Positions 32,243 to 40,535 of a stretch of 40,666 bases of DNA are shown piece after piece. The notes under the pieces were generated by a model. That model was given only the letters and a program-made list of their open reading frames with translations. It did no database searches and was not told where the DNA came from. The position numbers and the translations under genes are program-made. Source of the stretch: Pseudomonadota bacterium. GTDB taxonomy: Bacteria; Desulfobacterota; Desulfovibrionia; Desulfovibrionales; Desulfovibrionaceae. Numbering within the stretch: position 1 is the first letter of the stretch; each line of letters starts with the position of its first letter. The stretch lies in the NCBI GenBank assembly GCA_023390395.1, contig JAEWCY010000021.1, forward strand, positions 1-40,666. The letters are read 5' to 3'.

Positions 32243-33490
32243 ATGGCCGCGTCCATCCGGGTCCTGTGGGACCATTCGCAATTGTGGGGTCTGCTCGCCT
32301 GCCGGGGGCTCGCCGCCGTCGGCGCGGACTTTTCGCCCGTGACCTGCCGGGAAGTGGCCGAGGGCGCGCTTTCGCGCGACGCGCCCCGGCTGCTCGTCGT
32401 GCCGGGGGGCTTTGCTCGGCTCAAGCACGAGGCCCTGGGCCACGAGGGCGCGCGGGCCGTGCGCGACTACGTCTCCGGGGGCGGGGGCTATTTCGGCATC
32501 TGCGGCGGAGCGGGACTGGCCCTGTCCCACGCCGACGGCCTGCGGCTTTGCTCCTGGACGCGCCGGACCTTCGCCGACCGGCTGGAGCATTTGGTCAGCG
32601 GGCACGTGCGGCTGCGCCTGGACCCGGATTCCGCCTTGTGTCCGCCGTCGGCCCCGGAGGGGCTTTCCGTTCCGGTGTGGTGGCCGGCCGGGTTCGCGCC
32701 GCCGCTCGGCGGCGTCGATCCCGACGTCATGGTGGCCGCGACCTACGTCGGGCCGGGGAAGGACCTGATGCTGGCCGACGTGGCCCTGGGGGCCATGGAC
32801 GCGGCCCGGCTCGCCGCCTGCCGGGAGCGCTTCGGCCTGCGCCTGCCGCCGGCCTTTCTCGACGGCGGGGCCTGCGTGCTGAGCGGGAGCTTCGGGCAGG
32901 GGCGCTACGTGCTGTCCCACGCCCATCTGGAGACCCCGGACTCGCCCGGGGCCAACGCCTGGTTCGGCCACATCTTGGGGCTGCTGACCCGGGAGGACCA
33001 CCTGGGCCGTGCCGTGCCGGCCTGGGACCCCGAGGCGGAGCCGGCGCGCTTCGACGATCCCCACCTGGCCGCCGCCCGGCGCGTCCTGGCCAGGGCCGTG
33101 GGCGCCGGCCTGGACGCCCGGCTGCTGTTCCGGCGAAACGCCTGGCTGCTCGGCTGGCGGCCGGGCATGCCCGGGTTTTCCCTGTCGAGCCTGGCCGGCA
33201 TGCTGGCCGGCGCGGCCGCCCTGCCGCCGAGCGACGCCGCCCGGGACTACTGGCGGCAGGCCGGACCGCAGTTCGCCGCGCGCCTGGAAGGCTTCGTCGA
33301 CCGCTTGCTGACGTTTTTTCCAGCCCAGCGCCTGGAGATCACCCTGTCCCTGGTCAACGGCCCCAAGTGCCCGACCACGGACCTGGCCGCCGAGCGCCAG
33401 GAGCTTTTCGGCTCCCCGCCGGGCGGCGGCGGGCTGTGCGGCGAACTGGCCGCCATGCTCGACGGGCTGCTGCTGCGCCTTTTTTCCTGA
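32243..33490 (+). CDS. BPL_N-type (class I amidotransferase-like) protein
   Basis: A 415-residue cytoplasmic protein. The first ~240 residues follow the BPL_N plan: a short strand (IRVLWDHSQLWG), LLVVPGGFARL, then the nucleophile-elbow segment GGGGYFGICGGAGLAL with Cys as in class I glutamine amidotransferase-like folds, and later GGACVLSGSFGQGRYVLSHAHLE. The family name comes from the N-terminal domain of eukaryotic biotin-protein ligase; no ligase domain is present and the reaction is unknown. The C-terminal ~170 residues are helical and unassigned. It is divergent from valS, sharing the 137-base region between them. No convincing ribosome site precedes ATG 32243, but the fold begins directly after it. 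Confidence 0.75.
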   Translation: MAASIRVLWDHSQLWGLLACRGLAAVGADFSPVTCREVAEGALSRDAPRLLVVPGGFARLKHEALGHEGARAVRDYVSGGGGYFGICGGAGLALSHADGLRLCSWTRRTFADRLEHLVSGHVRLRLDPDSALCPPSAPEGLSVPVWWPAGFAPPLGGVDPDVMVAATYVGPGKDLMLADVALGAMDAARLAACRERFGLRLPPAFLDGGACVLSGSFGQGRYVLSHAHLETPDSPGANAWFGHILGLLTREDHLGRAVPAWDPEAEPARFDDPHLAAARRVLARAVGAGLDARLLFRRNAWLLGWRPGMPGFSLSSLAGMLAGAAALPPSDAARDYWRQAGPQFAARLEGFVDRLLTFFPAQRLEITLSLVNGPKCPTTDLAAERQELFGSPPGGGGLCGELAAMLDGLLLRLFS

Positions 33491-33504
33491 AACGCCGGCC
33501 GGCT

Positions 33505-33804
33505 TCAGCGCAGGGCGCAGGCCCGGGCGCAGCGCTCCCGCACCACCTCGTCCGGCAGCCCCAGGTGGGCGGCGGCGCAGGCCTGGCACAGGCCGAGAGG
33601 CTCGCCAAGCGCCATGCCCTCCTTTTTGGCGTTTTCCAGCACCATGGCGAAGACCGCCTCGGCCAGGTCGTCCCGGGCCGGGACGACGGCAGCGGATCGC
33701 CCGGTCGTGCCCGGGTTCGCCGCAGGATCTTCGGCCAGGGTCCCAAGCAGGCAAACGACGGCCGCCAGGGCCGCGCCGGCCAGGATCTTCTTGACAACGG
33801 ACAT
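33505..33804 (-). CDS. Small exported cysteine-containing protein of unknown function
   Basis: A 99-residue product with a signal peptide (KKILAGAALAAVVCLLG). The mature part ends in a compact segment with four cysteines (LGLCQACAAAHL, RERCARACALR), two CxxC/CxxxC pairs that could form disulfides or hold metal; no CxxCH haem motif is present. I do not recognise a family. GGGAGG lies eight bases before the ATG. It ends 15 bases from the convergent gene at 33490 and is divergent from the LysR-type gene at 33982, which may control it. Confidence 0.7.
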   Translation of the reverse strand: MSVVKKILAGAALAAVVCLLGTLAEDPAANPGTTGRSAAVVPARDDLAEAVFAMVLENAKKEGMALGEPLGLCQACAAAHLGLPDEVVRERCARACALR

Positions 33805-33981
33805 GGTCTTTTCCTCCCGTGAAAAGGGGTCGCGCCCGGTCTTTACGCAGGCCCGGGCGTGTGCCATAGGCCAGGAAGCACCGGATGTAGCAGGCCGGCG
33901 GGGAAGCGATCCAATCGCAATGACGGAAGCGCCGCTTCCGTTTCCCTGAAGGCCGGGCGACGCGACGCCGGGAGGGGCGTT

Positions 33982-34881
33982 GTGGAATACTACCATCTGC
34001 GGACCTTCGTGGCCGTGGCCGAAGAAGAGCACCTCACCAGGGCGGCCGAGCGGCTCCATGCCAGCCTGCCGGCGGTCAGCGCCCATGTGCGCGGCCTGGA
34101 GGAGGAGCTCGGCGTGCCGCTTTTCGTGCGCACCCCCAGGGGCATGCGCCTGACGGGCGAGGGCAGGGCCCTGCTCGGCGAGGCCAGGCAGGCCCTGTCG
34201 GGCCTGGACGCCGTGCGCGAGCGCGCCGGGGAGTTGCGGCGCGAGGTCGCGGGCGTGGCCCGCATCGGGCTCAACAACGAAGCGGCCCGGATGCGGGTGC
34301 CGGAACTGCTGGCCGTGCTCGGCCGGCGGCACCCCGGGGTGGAGATCCATCTGGTCAACTCCAGTTCGCCGCGCATCCTGGACGCCGTGCGCCAGGAGAA
34401 GCTGGACCTGGGGTTCGTCTACGACAACATCATCGAGCCGGGACACGAGGTGGCGGCCCAGCCCCTGGAGGACGTGCCCATGGCCGTGGTCGGCCCCACG
34501 TCCTTTGCCGAGCGCATGCGCCGGGCGGACTGGGAGGCCATCGCCGCCCTGCCCTGGGTGTGGTTCTCGGAGCGTTGCCCGTTCCAGTTCCTGCTCGAGG
34601 CGTCGTTTTCCTGTCGCGACCTGGCCGTGAACAAGGTCATGGTCGGCGACAACGACGCCACTTTGCGCACCCTGGTGGCGGCCGGCGTGGGGCTCACGGT
34701 CCTGCGCCGCGACGACGCCCTGGAGGCGGCCGCCGCCGGCGAGGTCTGCCTGTGGGAGCGCGAGGGGCTGACCCTGGGGTTGTCCCTGGTCCATCGTCGG
34801 GACCGGGCCGAGGATCGGGTGATCATGGCCGTGGCCGAAGCCGTGGCCGAGGTCTGGGGGCTGCCGGCGCACCGGCGCTGA
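33982..34881 (+). CDS. LysR-family transcriptional regulator
   Basis: A 299-residue regulator: winged helix-turn-helix at 1-60 (VEYYHLRTFVAVAEEEHLTRAAERLHASLPAVSAHVRGLEEELG), linker helix, then a periplasmic-binding-like effector domain (~88-295). The start is GTG 33982 with GGAGGGG upstream; the frame is open 41 codons earlier but without homology. LysR proteins usually control a divergent neighbour and themselves, so the exported cysteine protein at 33505 is the first candidate; the effector cannot be read. Confidence 0.93.
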   Translation: MEYYHLRTFVAVAEEEHLTRAAERLHASLPAVSAHVRGLEEELGVPLFVRTPRGMRLTGEGRALLGEARQALSGLDAVRERAGELRREVAGVARIGLNNEAARMRVPELLAVLGRRHPGVEIHLVNSSSPRILDAVRQEKLDLGFVYDNIIEPGHEVAAQPLEDVPMAVVGPTSFAERMRRADWEAIAALPWVWFSERCPFQFLLEASFSCRDLAVNKVMVGDNDATLRTLVAAGVGLTVLRRDDALEAAAAGEVCLWEREGLTLGLSLVHRRDRAEDRVIMAVAEAVAEVWGLPAHRR

Positions 34882-34924
34882 GGCGGCCGTTTTTGGCGTC
34901 ATCGCGGGAGAAGGAAGCGCGCTT

Positions 34925-35779
34925 ATGGGCGAGACGGCGACGCCCGACCAGGGTTTTTTCCCCTGGCGGGTCGCGTGCGGCTTGGCGGCCCTGGTCATGA
35001 CCCTGGCGGTCATGGCCCTGGCCCAATCGAGTCACGACGAGGACGACCCCACGGCCAACCAGGTCTTTTCCGGCGGCGCGTTCGGCTATGCCGACGCGAC
35101 GGGCGGGCAGGTGCTCGTGCCGGTGGAGTCGGGCCTGGCCCGGGGCATGAAGGGGTTTCGCCAGGCCGTGGCCGCGCCCGGCCGGGTCGTGCCCTTGACG
35201 TTCGCCGGGGTGCGCCGGGGCGGCGACGCCGACGGCGACGGCGTGGCGGATTTTCACGAAACGCCCGGGGCGCTGTTCGCCGCCGGCGGCCAGGTCGGGC
35301 CGGGCGGCGACGTGTTCGTGGCCACGGACGGCTTTCTGGCCGAGCGGCAGGTGCTCGGGGTCAGGCCCCTGGACGGCCGGGAATGTCCGGCCCGGCTGCG
35401 GGAGGCGCTGTCCGCCCGGGCGGGGCGGCCGGTGCTGTGGTGCCGCGACGTGGCCGCCGTCGAGGGCGGGGGCGCGCTGTCCCTGGCCCGGTTCGCGCCC
35501 CGGGGCCGCGACGAGCTGGCCACCCTGGCCTACGCCGATTCCCGGGGGCTGGTGTTCCTGGACTATCCGGCCACGGCCGATCCCGGCGGCACCTGGAGCG
35601 AGGACGACGGAGGGGAATTTCCCGTGGCCGGCTACACGCCGCTTTTCGCCTTCCGCACCGCCGGCGGCCTGGAGCTGGCCGTGCGCGTCAGCGGCGGGGA
35701 AGGCGCGGCCATGGACCTCTACCGCCAGGACGGCGAGACCTTCGTGCCCTTCGTCGCCGCATCCCGGACGCGGCCCTAG
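34925..35779 (+). CDS. Membrane-anchored or exported protein with an EF-hand-like loop
   Basis: A 284-residue protein. One hydrophobic helix at ~15-34 (WRVACGLAALVMTLAVMALA) suggests an anchor or uncleaved signal, with the rest in the periplasm. DADGDGVADFHE at ~101-112 fits a calcium-binding D-x-D-x-D-G-x-x-D-x-x-E loop like those in dockerins and thrombospondin type-3 repeats. Two cysteines (REC, WCRD) could pair. The overall family is not recognised. GGAGAAGGAAG upstream supports the start. It lies 44 bases after the LysR-type gene on the same strand. Confidence 0.65.
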   Translation: MGETATPDQGFFPWRVACGLAALVMTLAVMALAQSSHDEDDPTANQVFSGGAFGYADATGGQVLVPVESGLARGMKGFRQAVAAPGRVVPLTFAGVRRGGDADGDGVADFHETPGALFAAGGQVGPGGDVFVATDGFLAERQVLGVRPLDGRECPARLREALSARAGRPVLWCRDVAAVEGGGALSLARFAPRGRDELATLAYADSRGLVFLDYPATADPGGTWSEDDGGEFPVAGYTPLFAFRTAGGLELAVRVSGGEGAAMDLYRQDGETFVPFVAASRTRP

Positions 35780-35804
35780 GATTCCGCGAGGCCGCCGTCC
35801 GAAC

Positions 35805-35843
35805 GCGACGCCTCCCCGCCCCGCCGGGCCGGGGAGGCGTCGC
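35805..35843 (+). terminator. Perfect 13-bp hairpin, terminator-like without T tract
   Basis: GCGACGCCTCCCC (35805-35817) pairs with GGGGAGGCGTCGC (35831-35843), loop of 13. It stands between the EF-hand-like gene and the DUF4239 gene. Lack of a T run leaves termination uncertain; an attenuating or RNA-stabilising role is possible. Confidence 0.5.
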
Positions 35844-35863
35844 CGACCGTTCCCGGAGGCCTC

Positions 35864-36628
35864 ATGTACGACGACGTCAAGTACCTGCTGTACGTCTTGT
35901 GCGCCGTGGGCGCGGGCGTGGCCCTGCTCGAGGTCTTCCGCCGCCGTCGGGGCGGCGGCATGTCCATCGCCCAGCGGACCCTTTTCGCCACCAATTTCGG
36001 GTTCTTCACCACCCTGTACACGTTCTTCCTGGGCTTTGCCGTGGTCTCGCTGTGGCAGGACTACAACCACGCCGACGCGGCCATCACCAACGAATCGGAC
36101 CTGCTCGTGGTGGAATACCGTCTGTCCCTGACCATGCCCGCAACGGACGAACTGCGCCGGTCGCTGCTCGACTACGTGACCTTCGTCGCCGGGGAGGGCT
36201 GGAAGAACATGCGGGAGGGCAAGGCCACGGACGGGGCCGACGCCCTGTACGAGCGCATCTGGGGGCGGCTGCAGGCGGCCGACCCGCGCGGCGGCGCCAG
36301 CCACAGCATCTATGTCGTCATGCTCAACCAGCTGATCAATTTGAACAAGCTGCGACACCAACGGCTGCTGTTCATCAACGGCAACCTCTATTCGCCCATC
36401 TGGGCCATCATCTACATGGGCGTGGCCTTCACCGTGGCCGGATTCTACTTCGTGGACACCGACCACCGGGCCAGCGACCTCTTCTTCATGCTCATGATGC
36501 TGGCCATGGTGCTCGGCAACATCTTTCTGCTCTACGAGCTGGACACGCCGTATTCCGGCATCATCCGCATCGCGCCGGACAAGTTCGTCGGCGCGGCGGC
36601 GACCATGCGGGCCCTTGGCGGCCTGTGA
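35864..36628 (+). CDS. DUF4239-type (bestrophin-like) membrane protein
   Basis: A 254-residue inner-membrane protein with about four helices: ~5-23, ~45-63 (FFTTLYTFFLGFAVVSLW), ~180-200 (IWAIIYMGVAFTVAGFYF) and ~207-228. The segment FAVVSLWQDYNHADAAITNESDLL is typical of DUF4239, a family distantly likened to bestrophin channels; transport has not been established. A cytoplasmic or periplasmic helical domain lies between the helix pairs. CGGAGG lies seven bases before the ATG. It is followed by a small XRE-type regulator in the same direction. Confidence 0.8.
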   Translation: MYDDVKYLLYVLCAVGAGVALLEVFRRRRGGGMSIAQRTLFATNFGFFTTLYTFFLGFAVVSLWQDYNHADAAITNESDLLVVEYRLSLTMPATDELRRSLLDYVTFVAGEGWKNMREGKATDGADALYERIWGRLQAADPRGGASHSIYVVMLNQLINLNKLRHQRLLFINGNLYSPIWAIIYMGVAFTVAGFYFVDTDHRASDLFFMLMMLAMVLGNIFLLYELDTPYSGIIRIAPDKFVGAAATMRALGGL

Positions 36629-36653
36629 GCCGGCCGCGCCCAGGGAGGAAATC

Positions 36654-36911
36654 TTGGAAGAACACGACGCGTCGTCCGGTGCGACGACGCCCACCGAAGT
36701 GGCTTGGCTGCGGCGGGACGGGTTTTCGGCCATACGGGCCTGGCGGGAGCATCTGGGCGTGTCCCGGGAGGAACTGGCCCGTCGCCTGGGCGTGACCCCG
36801 GCGGCCGTGGCCCAGTTCGAGGCGGCCAAGGCCCGGCCCCGGGCGGCCACCCTCAAAAAGGTCGCCGCCGCCCTGGACGTGGACTGGGAAGTCCTGCGCC
36901 AGGACGGCTGA
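36654..36911 (+). CDS. Small XRE-family helix-turn-helix regulator (TTG start)
   Basis: An 85-residue protein; residues ~27-80 form an XRE helix-turn-helix (IRAWREHLGVSREELARRLGVTPAAVAQFEAAKARPRAATLKKVAAAL). There is no ATG near the expected start: TTG 36654, with GGGAGG five to six bases upstream, is the best choice. The first ~25 residues are acidic and Thr/Ser-rich. It probably belongs with the DUF4239 gene 25 bases upstream. A hairpin follows. Targets unknown. Confidence 0.82.
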   Translation: MEEHDASSGATTPTEVAWLRRDGFSAIRAWREHLGVSREELARRLGVTPAAVAQFEAAKARPRAATLKKVAAALDVDWEVLRQDG

Positions 36912-36940
36912 CCGGCGGGGCCGGCGGGCGGGAAACGAAA

Positions 36941-36975
36941 GCGCGCCGCGCCACCCGGTCGGGGGCGCGGCGCGC
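36941..36975 (-). terminator. Perfect 12-bp hairpin between convergent genes
   Basis: GCGCGCCGCGCC (36941-36952) pairs with GGCGCGGCGCGC (36964-36975). On the minus strand it is followed by TTTCGTTT, so it most likely ends the lipoprotein transcript; it may also act on the plus strand. Confidence 0.7.
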
Positions 36976-37030
36976 GGGGCATCGTCGGTGCGCGTCAGGG
37001 CATGACCGGGGTCATGCCGCAAAGCCGAAG

Positions 37031-37504
37031 CTACTGCTGCGGGTTGAAGACCTGGAAGGTCTTCTTGATCTGCGAGCCGTCCTCGGCCGTGGCGGTGAGG
37101 GTCCAGTCGCCGCTGGCCATCTCCCATTCCTTCTCGAAGGTGAAGGTGCAGTTGTATTCCTTGCCCGTGACCACGTCGACCGTGGACTCGGTGTTGAAGA
37201 CCACGGCGTTTTTGGCCGGATCGATGATGCCCGGCGAGGCCGTGACGACCTTCACTTTGGACGCGCCGCCCTCGGGCTTGAGGGTGCGGAAGCGCAGGCC
37301 GAAGGTGGTGCCGAGCTTGCGGGGCACGGAGGTGGTGGCCAGCGTCAGGGCCCCGGAGCCGTCGTAGATGCCGTAGTCCACGAGGACGATGGTCGGTTCC
37401 TGCGGTTTTTCTTCCTTGCCCCCGAAGCCGAAGAAGTTGAGCGTCGAGGAACAGGAAGCCAGAAGCAGGCACAGAATGGGCAATATGGCAAGCAGGCGTT
37501 TCAC
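37031..37504 (-). CDS. Probable lipoprotein of unknown function
   Basis: A 157-residue product whose N-terminus is a lipoprotein signal (KRLLAILPILCLLLASC, lipobox LASC), giving a lipidated Cys near residue 18. The mature part is beta-rich, with a C-terminal segment (YNCTFTFEKEWEMASGDWTLTATAEDG) that looks like an Ig-like domain. GTG 37504 is preferred: GGAGG lies six bases upstream of it but directly abuts the in-frame ATG at 37510, too close to serve it. The protein following the lipobox begins with Ser, which usually sends lipoproteins to the outer membrane. No family is recognised. Confidence 0.75.
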   Translation of the reverse strand: MKRLLAILPILCLLLASCSSTLNFFGFGGKEEKPQEPTIVLVDYGIYDGSGALTLATTSVPRKLGTTFGLRFRTLKPEGGASKVKVVTASPGIIDPAKNAVVFNTESTVDVVTGKEYNCTFTFEKEWEMASGDWTLTATAEDGSQIKKTFQVFNPQQ

Positions 37505-37596
37505 GCGCATCCTCCGGAACGGCCAAGCCGTGCGTTCGTTATGTTTGCCCACATGACCCCAAGCGCCGGCCGTGTCAAGGGAGGCCCGGCCGCGCC

Positions 37597-38082
37597 TCAG
37601 TTCCCGGCGGGCTCTCCGAAGCACAAGGCGGCAAGGGGCGTGGTGTCCGCAAAAAAGGCGGCCAGCGCCTCCCTTTGGTCCGCCGCAAGACGCAGTCCGG
37701 CCACGGGCAACGGCCCGGGACTGCCGCCGTACATGACCACGGCCCGGTCGATGCAGGCCGCGGGCACGAAATCCGCCGTCAGTTGCAGCCGCGCGCCCGT
37801 GCCTTCCTCGAACACCGTAAGGGGCCGGGGATAACGCGTTTTTCCCGGTCCGAGCACCAGGTTGCCCGTGCGCGCGAGCGTCTCCTCGACCCGGGACGGC
37901 GGCACGGCCGCCCATTTGCCGAGCAGCTCGAAAAAGACCGGCCGCAGGGCCAGGTAGTAGAAGGGGTCGAGCTTGAGCGCCGCCGAGGCCCCGGGGACGT
38001 TGAGGATCGATGGCGTTTCGGCGTAGCTGCGGCCCAGGGCCCGTTCCAGTCTGGTCAGGGTTTCGGCGTAGTCCACGAGCAT
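37597..38082 (-). CDS. Unknown protein at the end of the ParB-like/SPL operon
   Basis: A 161-residue cytoplasmic protein without recognisable motif (starts MLVDYAETLTRLERALGRSY; ends FGEPAGN). The start lies 28 bases inside the end of the SPL-family gene, with GGAGGTG nine bases upstream, so it is translationally coupled and probably works with it. No signal peptide, membrane helix or cysteine cluster is seen. Confidence 0.75.
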   Translation of the reverse strand: MLVDYAETLTRLERALGRSYAETPSILNVPGASAALKLDPFYYLALRPVFFELLGKWAAVPPSRVEETLARTGNLVLGPGKTRYPRPLTVFEEGTGARLQLTADFVPAACIDRAVVMYGGSPGPLPVAGLRLAADQREALAAFFADTTPLAALCFGEPAGN

Positions 38083-39179
38083 GACGGCGCACCTCCACGG
38101 TTGCGGGCCGCGTCGAGCAGATGGGCGGACAATCCGCCCAGGTCCCGGGCCGTGCGGCCGAGGACCTCGCGCCAGACCTCGTCGGATTCCATACAGAAAT
38201 ACAGCCCCCGGGTGAAGCCGTGCCGGGCGAGCCTGTCGGCCATGAAACGGAATTGTCGCACGCGAAGGGGGCGCAGCAGCCGCTTCTTGCCGTCCGCGCC
38301 CAGGGTGAATTCCCCGAGCATGTAAAGCGGCAGCTCCCGGCCCTCGGCGGCGAGCCTTCCCGGCAGCTCCGGCAGGCAGCGGAAGGACCCCAGGCTCATG
38401 TAGGCGATGTCCGCCGGGCGCAGGTGGTCGAAAATCATGTCGATGGCGGCGGCGTAGCCCGCCTCCCAGCCGGGGTAGAAGCAGATCGGGTCGAAGTGCA
38501 GGCAGACGCGATAGCCCGCGGCGACGCAGGTTTTCGCGGCGGCGAGCCTCGCTTCGAGGGACGCCGTGTCCCGCTCCTGTCCGTCCACGATGTCCGGGGC
38601 GTTGAACGACCAGGCCGGCAGCACCCGGTCGGGCCGGGGATCGGCTTCCATCCAGGTCAGGTCCGCCGTCTTGGACTTGAGCTCCAGGACCACGTTGCCG
38701 AACTCCTTGAGAAACCCGAGCAGTTCGCGCGTGTGGCCGGTTACGGGCTCCAGCGCCAGGGAGTCGGCGAACTGGCCCGTGCCCACCCGGAAAAGCCGGC
38801 TGCGGTCGCGGCCGAAGACCCGGCCGAGCTCCTCGAACATGTCTTCGGTGTTGGCGAAGGCCGTGAGCGTCCTGTCCCGGAAATAGGCCCGCAGGATGCA
38901 GTAGGAGCAGTCCATGGGGCAGTTCTCGCCGATGTGCACGATCTGGTAGCCGCAGCAGCGGTAGTGGCGCGTGGCCGGGCAGGGGCGCAGGAACCGGCCC
39001 TTGTGGGCCTTGACGCGCAGGGCCCGGCCGCCGTCCGGGGCCTCGGGCAAGGCCTCGCCCGGGGCGAGGACCACGCGCTTCGCCCCGGGCAGGGCGGCGG
39101 CCGCCCTGCCCGCCATGGCCGAGCCGGCCACGGCCGCGTCCACGGCGAGGAGCGTGATGTCCCACGGCGCGCCGGTCAT
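38055..39179 (-). CDS. SPL-family radical SAM protein (spore photoproduct lyase-like)
   Basis: A 374-residue protein. C87-x3-C91-x2-C94 (CPMDCSYC) is the radical SAM cluster motif, at nearly the same position as in Bacillus SplB. It is preceded by FLRPCPATRHYRCCGYQIV with C67, C75 and C76, a signature I recall from the SPL family. Spore photoproduct lyase repairs thymine photodimers in spores using a SAM radical; this organism type does not sporulate, so the substrate here is uncertain, with DNA repair or base modification as candidates. It overlaps the ParB-like gene by four bases (ATGA) and the next gene by 28, making a tight three-gene operon. Confidence 0.88.
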   Translation of the reverse strand: MTGAPWDITLLAVDAAVAGSAMAGRAAAALPGAKRVVLAPGEALPEAPDGGRALRVKAHKGRFLRPCPATRHYRCCGYQIVHIGENCPMDCSYCILRAYFRDRTLTAFANTEDMFEELGRVFGRDRSRLFRVGTGQFADSLALEPVTGHTRELLGFLKEFGNVVLELKSKTADLTWMEADPRPDRVLPAWSFNAPDIVDGQERDTASLEARLAAAKTCVAAGYRVCLHFDPICFYPGWEAGYAAAIDMIFDHLRPADIAYMSLGSFRCLPELPGRLAAEGRELPLYMLGEFTLGADGKKRLLRPLRVRQFRFMADRLARHGFTRGLYFCMESDEVWREVLGRTARDLGGLSAHLLDAARNRGGAPSCSWTTPKP

Positions 39180-40168
39180 GCCGGGGCGTCCTCGTCATGG
39201 GCCACGCGCAAAAGGCGCGGCAGCTCGGGCGCGGCGGCCATGGCCGCGATGTCGGCGGCGATCCGGGCCAGTTCCTGGGGGCTTTTGGCCGTGGCCGTCA
39301 CGGTCACGGCGTCGGCCTCGAAGCCCTGGCTCGGCGACAGGCGCGCCTTGCTGCCCCGGGGCGTCACGGCGCGGGAAAGGGACGCGAAGCGGGCCTCCAG
39401 GGTGGTGGTGGCCGGATAGCGCGCCCGGCGCAGCGCCGAAAGGACGCCGGCGGCCAGGTCGTTGGGCGAAAGGCCCCGGCCGGGAAGCTCCAGCGCGCCG
39501 CAACGGCCGAGAACCGCCGCCGGCGGTTCGCCGGTCAGCCGGGCCGCCTCCACGAGCCAGGTCAGGGCGTTGTCCAGGTTGGCCCGGGACCAGCGCACGG
39601 CGTGAAAAAGCGGCGCAAGCGCCTGGCGGGAGGCGGCGTCCAGGCCGGCTAGCCGCCCCGCCGCGCCGAGCGGCAGGTGGCCCGAGGCCAGGAGCGCGTC
39701 CAGCTCCGGCGGCAGGGCCAGCCACTGCCCGACCAGGGCCCGCCGGCGGTCGCCCTCGGGGAAAAGGCGCGGCGCGGCCAGCGCCTCGTAGGCTTCCGGG
39801 CCGCCGGCGGCGACGAAGTAGCGCCCGGCGGCCACGGCCATGGCGTCGGTGACTGATCGGCCCAGGTTGGAGGCGAGATAGACCGCGCCCAGGCGCAGCG
39901 CCGGCGGCAGGGCGGCCAGGTCCGGCTCCATGTCCGGCTCCTCCAGGACCACGGCGGCCAGGACGCGGCCGCGCATCTCCCGAAGGGCCAGGGCCCGGCG
40001 CGCGCCGGCGGCCAGCACGGGCCGGCCCTCGCCGGCGAAGGCCAGGGCCGGGGTGGTCTGGCCCAGGGCCGCCAGGGAGTCGGCCAGGGCGGCGTCCGGC
40101 GGCGCGGCCCAGAAGAGGTGAGGGGCATCGAGGTCCAGGTCGCGCGGGTGTAAAAAGAGTGGCTGCAC
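39176..40168 (-). CDS. ParB-N-like protein, first gene of the SPL operon
   Basis: A 330-residue cytoplasmic protein. The first ~100 residues resemble a ParB/Srx-type N-terminal domain (LADSLAALGQTTPALAF, GRPVLAAGARRALALREM), followed by helical regions that resemble the ParB DNA-binding middle (LGAVYLASNLGRSVTDAMAVAAG). The GERR-type nucleotide-binding box of chromosomal ParB appears as GARR. No adjacent parA is present, so segregation is unlikely; a DNA-binding or nucleotide-binding partner of the radical SAM protein is more plausible. Family assignment is moderate. Its stop overlaps the next start (ATGA). Confidence 0.65.
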   Translation of the reverse strand: MQPLFLHPRDLDLDAPHLFWAAPPDAALADSLAALGQTTPALAFAGEGRPVLAAGARRALALREMRGRVLAAVVLEEPDMEPDLAALPPALRLGAVYLASNLGRSVTDAMAVAAGRYFVAAGGPEAYEALAAPRLFPEGDRRRALVGQWLALPPELDALLASGHLPLGAAGRLAGLDAASRQALAPLFHAVRWSRANLDNALTWLVEAARLTGEPPAAVLGRCGALELPGRGLSPNDLAAGVLSALRRARYPATTTLEARFASLSRAVTPRGSKARLSPSQGFEADAVTVTATAKSPQELARIAADIAAMAAAPELPRLLRVAHDEDAPA

Positions 40169-40535
40169 GGTGTCGGTTTTATTACGGTTTTTCCGTAGAA
40201 TTTATGATTTCAAGGAGTTGTCGTCTTGACAAGGGGGTGACGCCTGCCTCACTATGCCTAATCTCGCGCAAAAGCCAAGGGCCGCAGACGGCCCCCCTGG
40301 CCGGAAATCGCGCCCCGTTCTTTCTCTTGGTTCGCTAAAGACCTCAAGCCGCCTCCCCGGCGGCTGGCCATAGGGCGCTTGCGGGCCGCCGTCCGGCGGT
40401 TCCGTCCCGCCATGCGCCTCGCGTCGTCCACGCACGAAACCGCGTGTTTTCTGCGGATGCGCCAATTGCGTCTTTGGGTTGCACACATGTCGGCATGTTG
40501 AGCAGTTACCGAACGCGACAACAAGGGAGAAGGGA
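40169..40535. other. Divergent intergenic region before the EF-G-like gene
   Basis: About 370 bases between the ParB-like operon (minus) and the EF-G-like gene (plus). A perfect -35 box TTGACA at 40226-40231 is followed after 18 bases by the poor -10 CACTAT (40250-40255), a possible plus-strand promoter leaving a ~270-base leader. A short GGGCCG / CGGCCC inverted repeat lies at 40279-40294. The leader has no recognised riboswitch and no supported gene. Confidence 0.35.

Noticed and set aside
29412..32342. A 976-codon plus-strand frame opposite valS
   Set aside because: Reverse shadow of an unmistakable valyl-tRNA synthetase.
40279..40294. GGGCCG / CGGCCC hairpin as a terminator before the EF-G-like gene
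   Set aside because: Six pairs with no T tract and no gene ending nearby; common by chance at this GC content.
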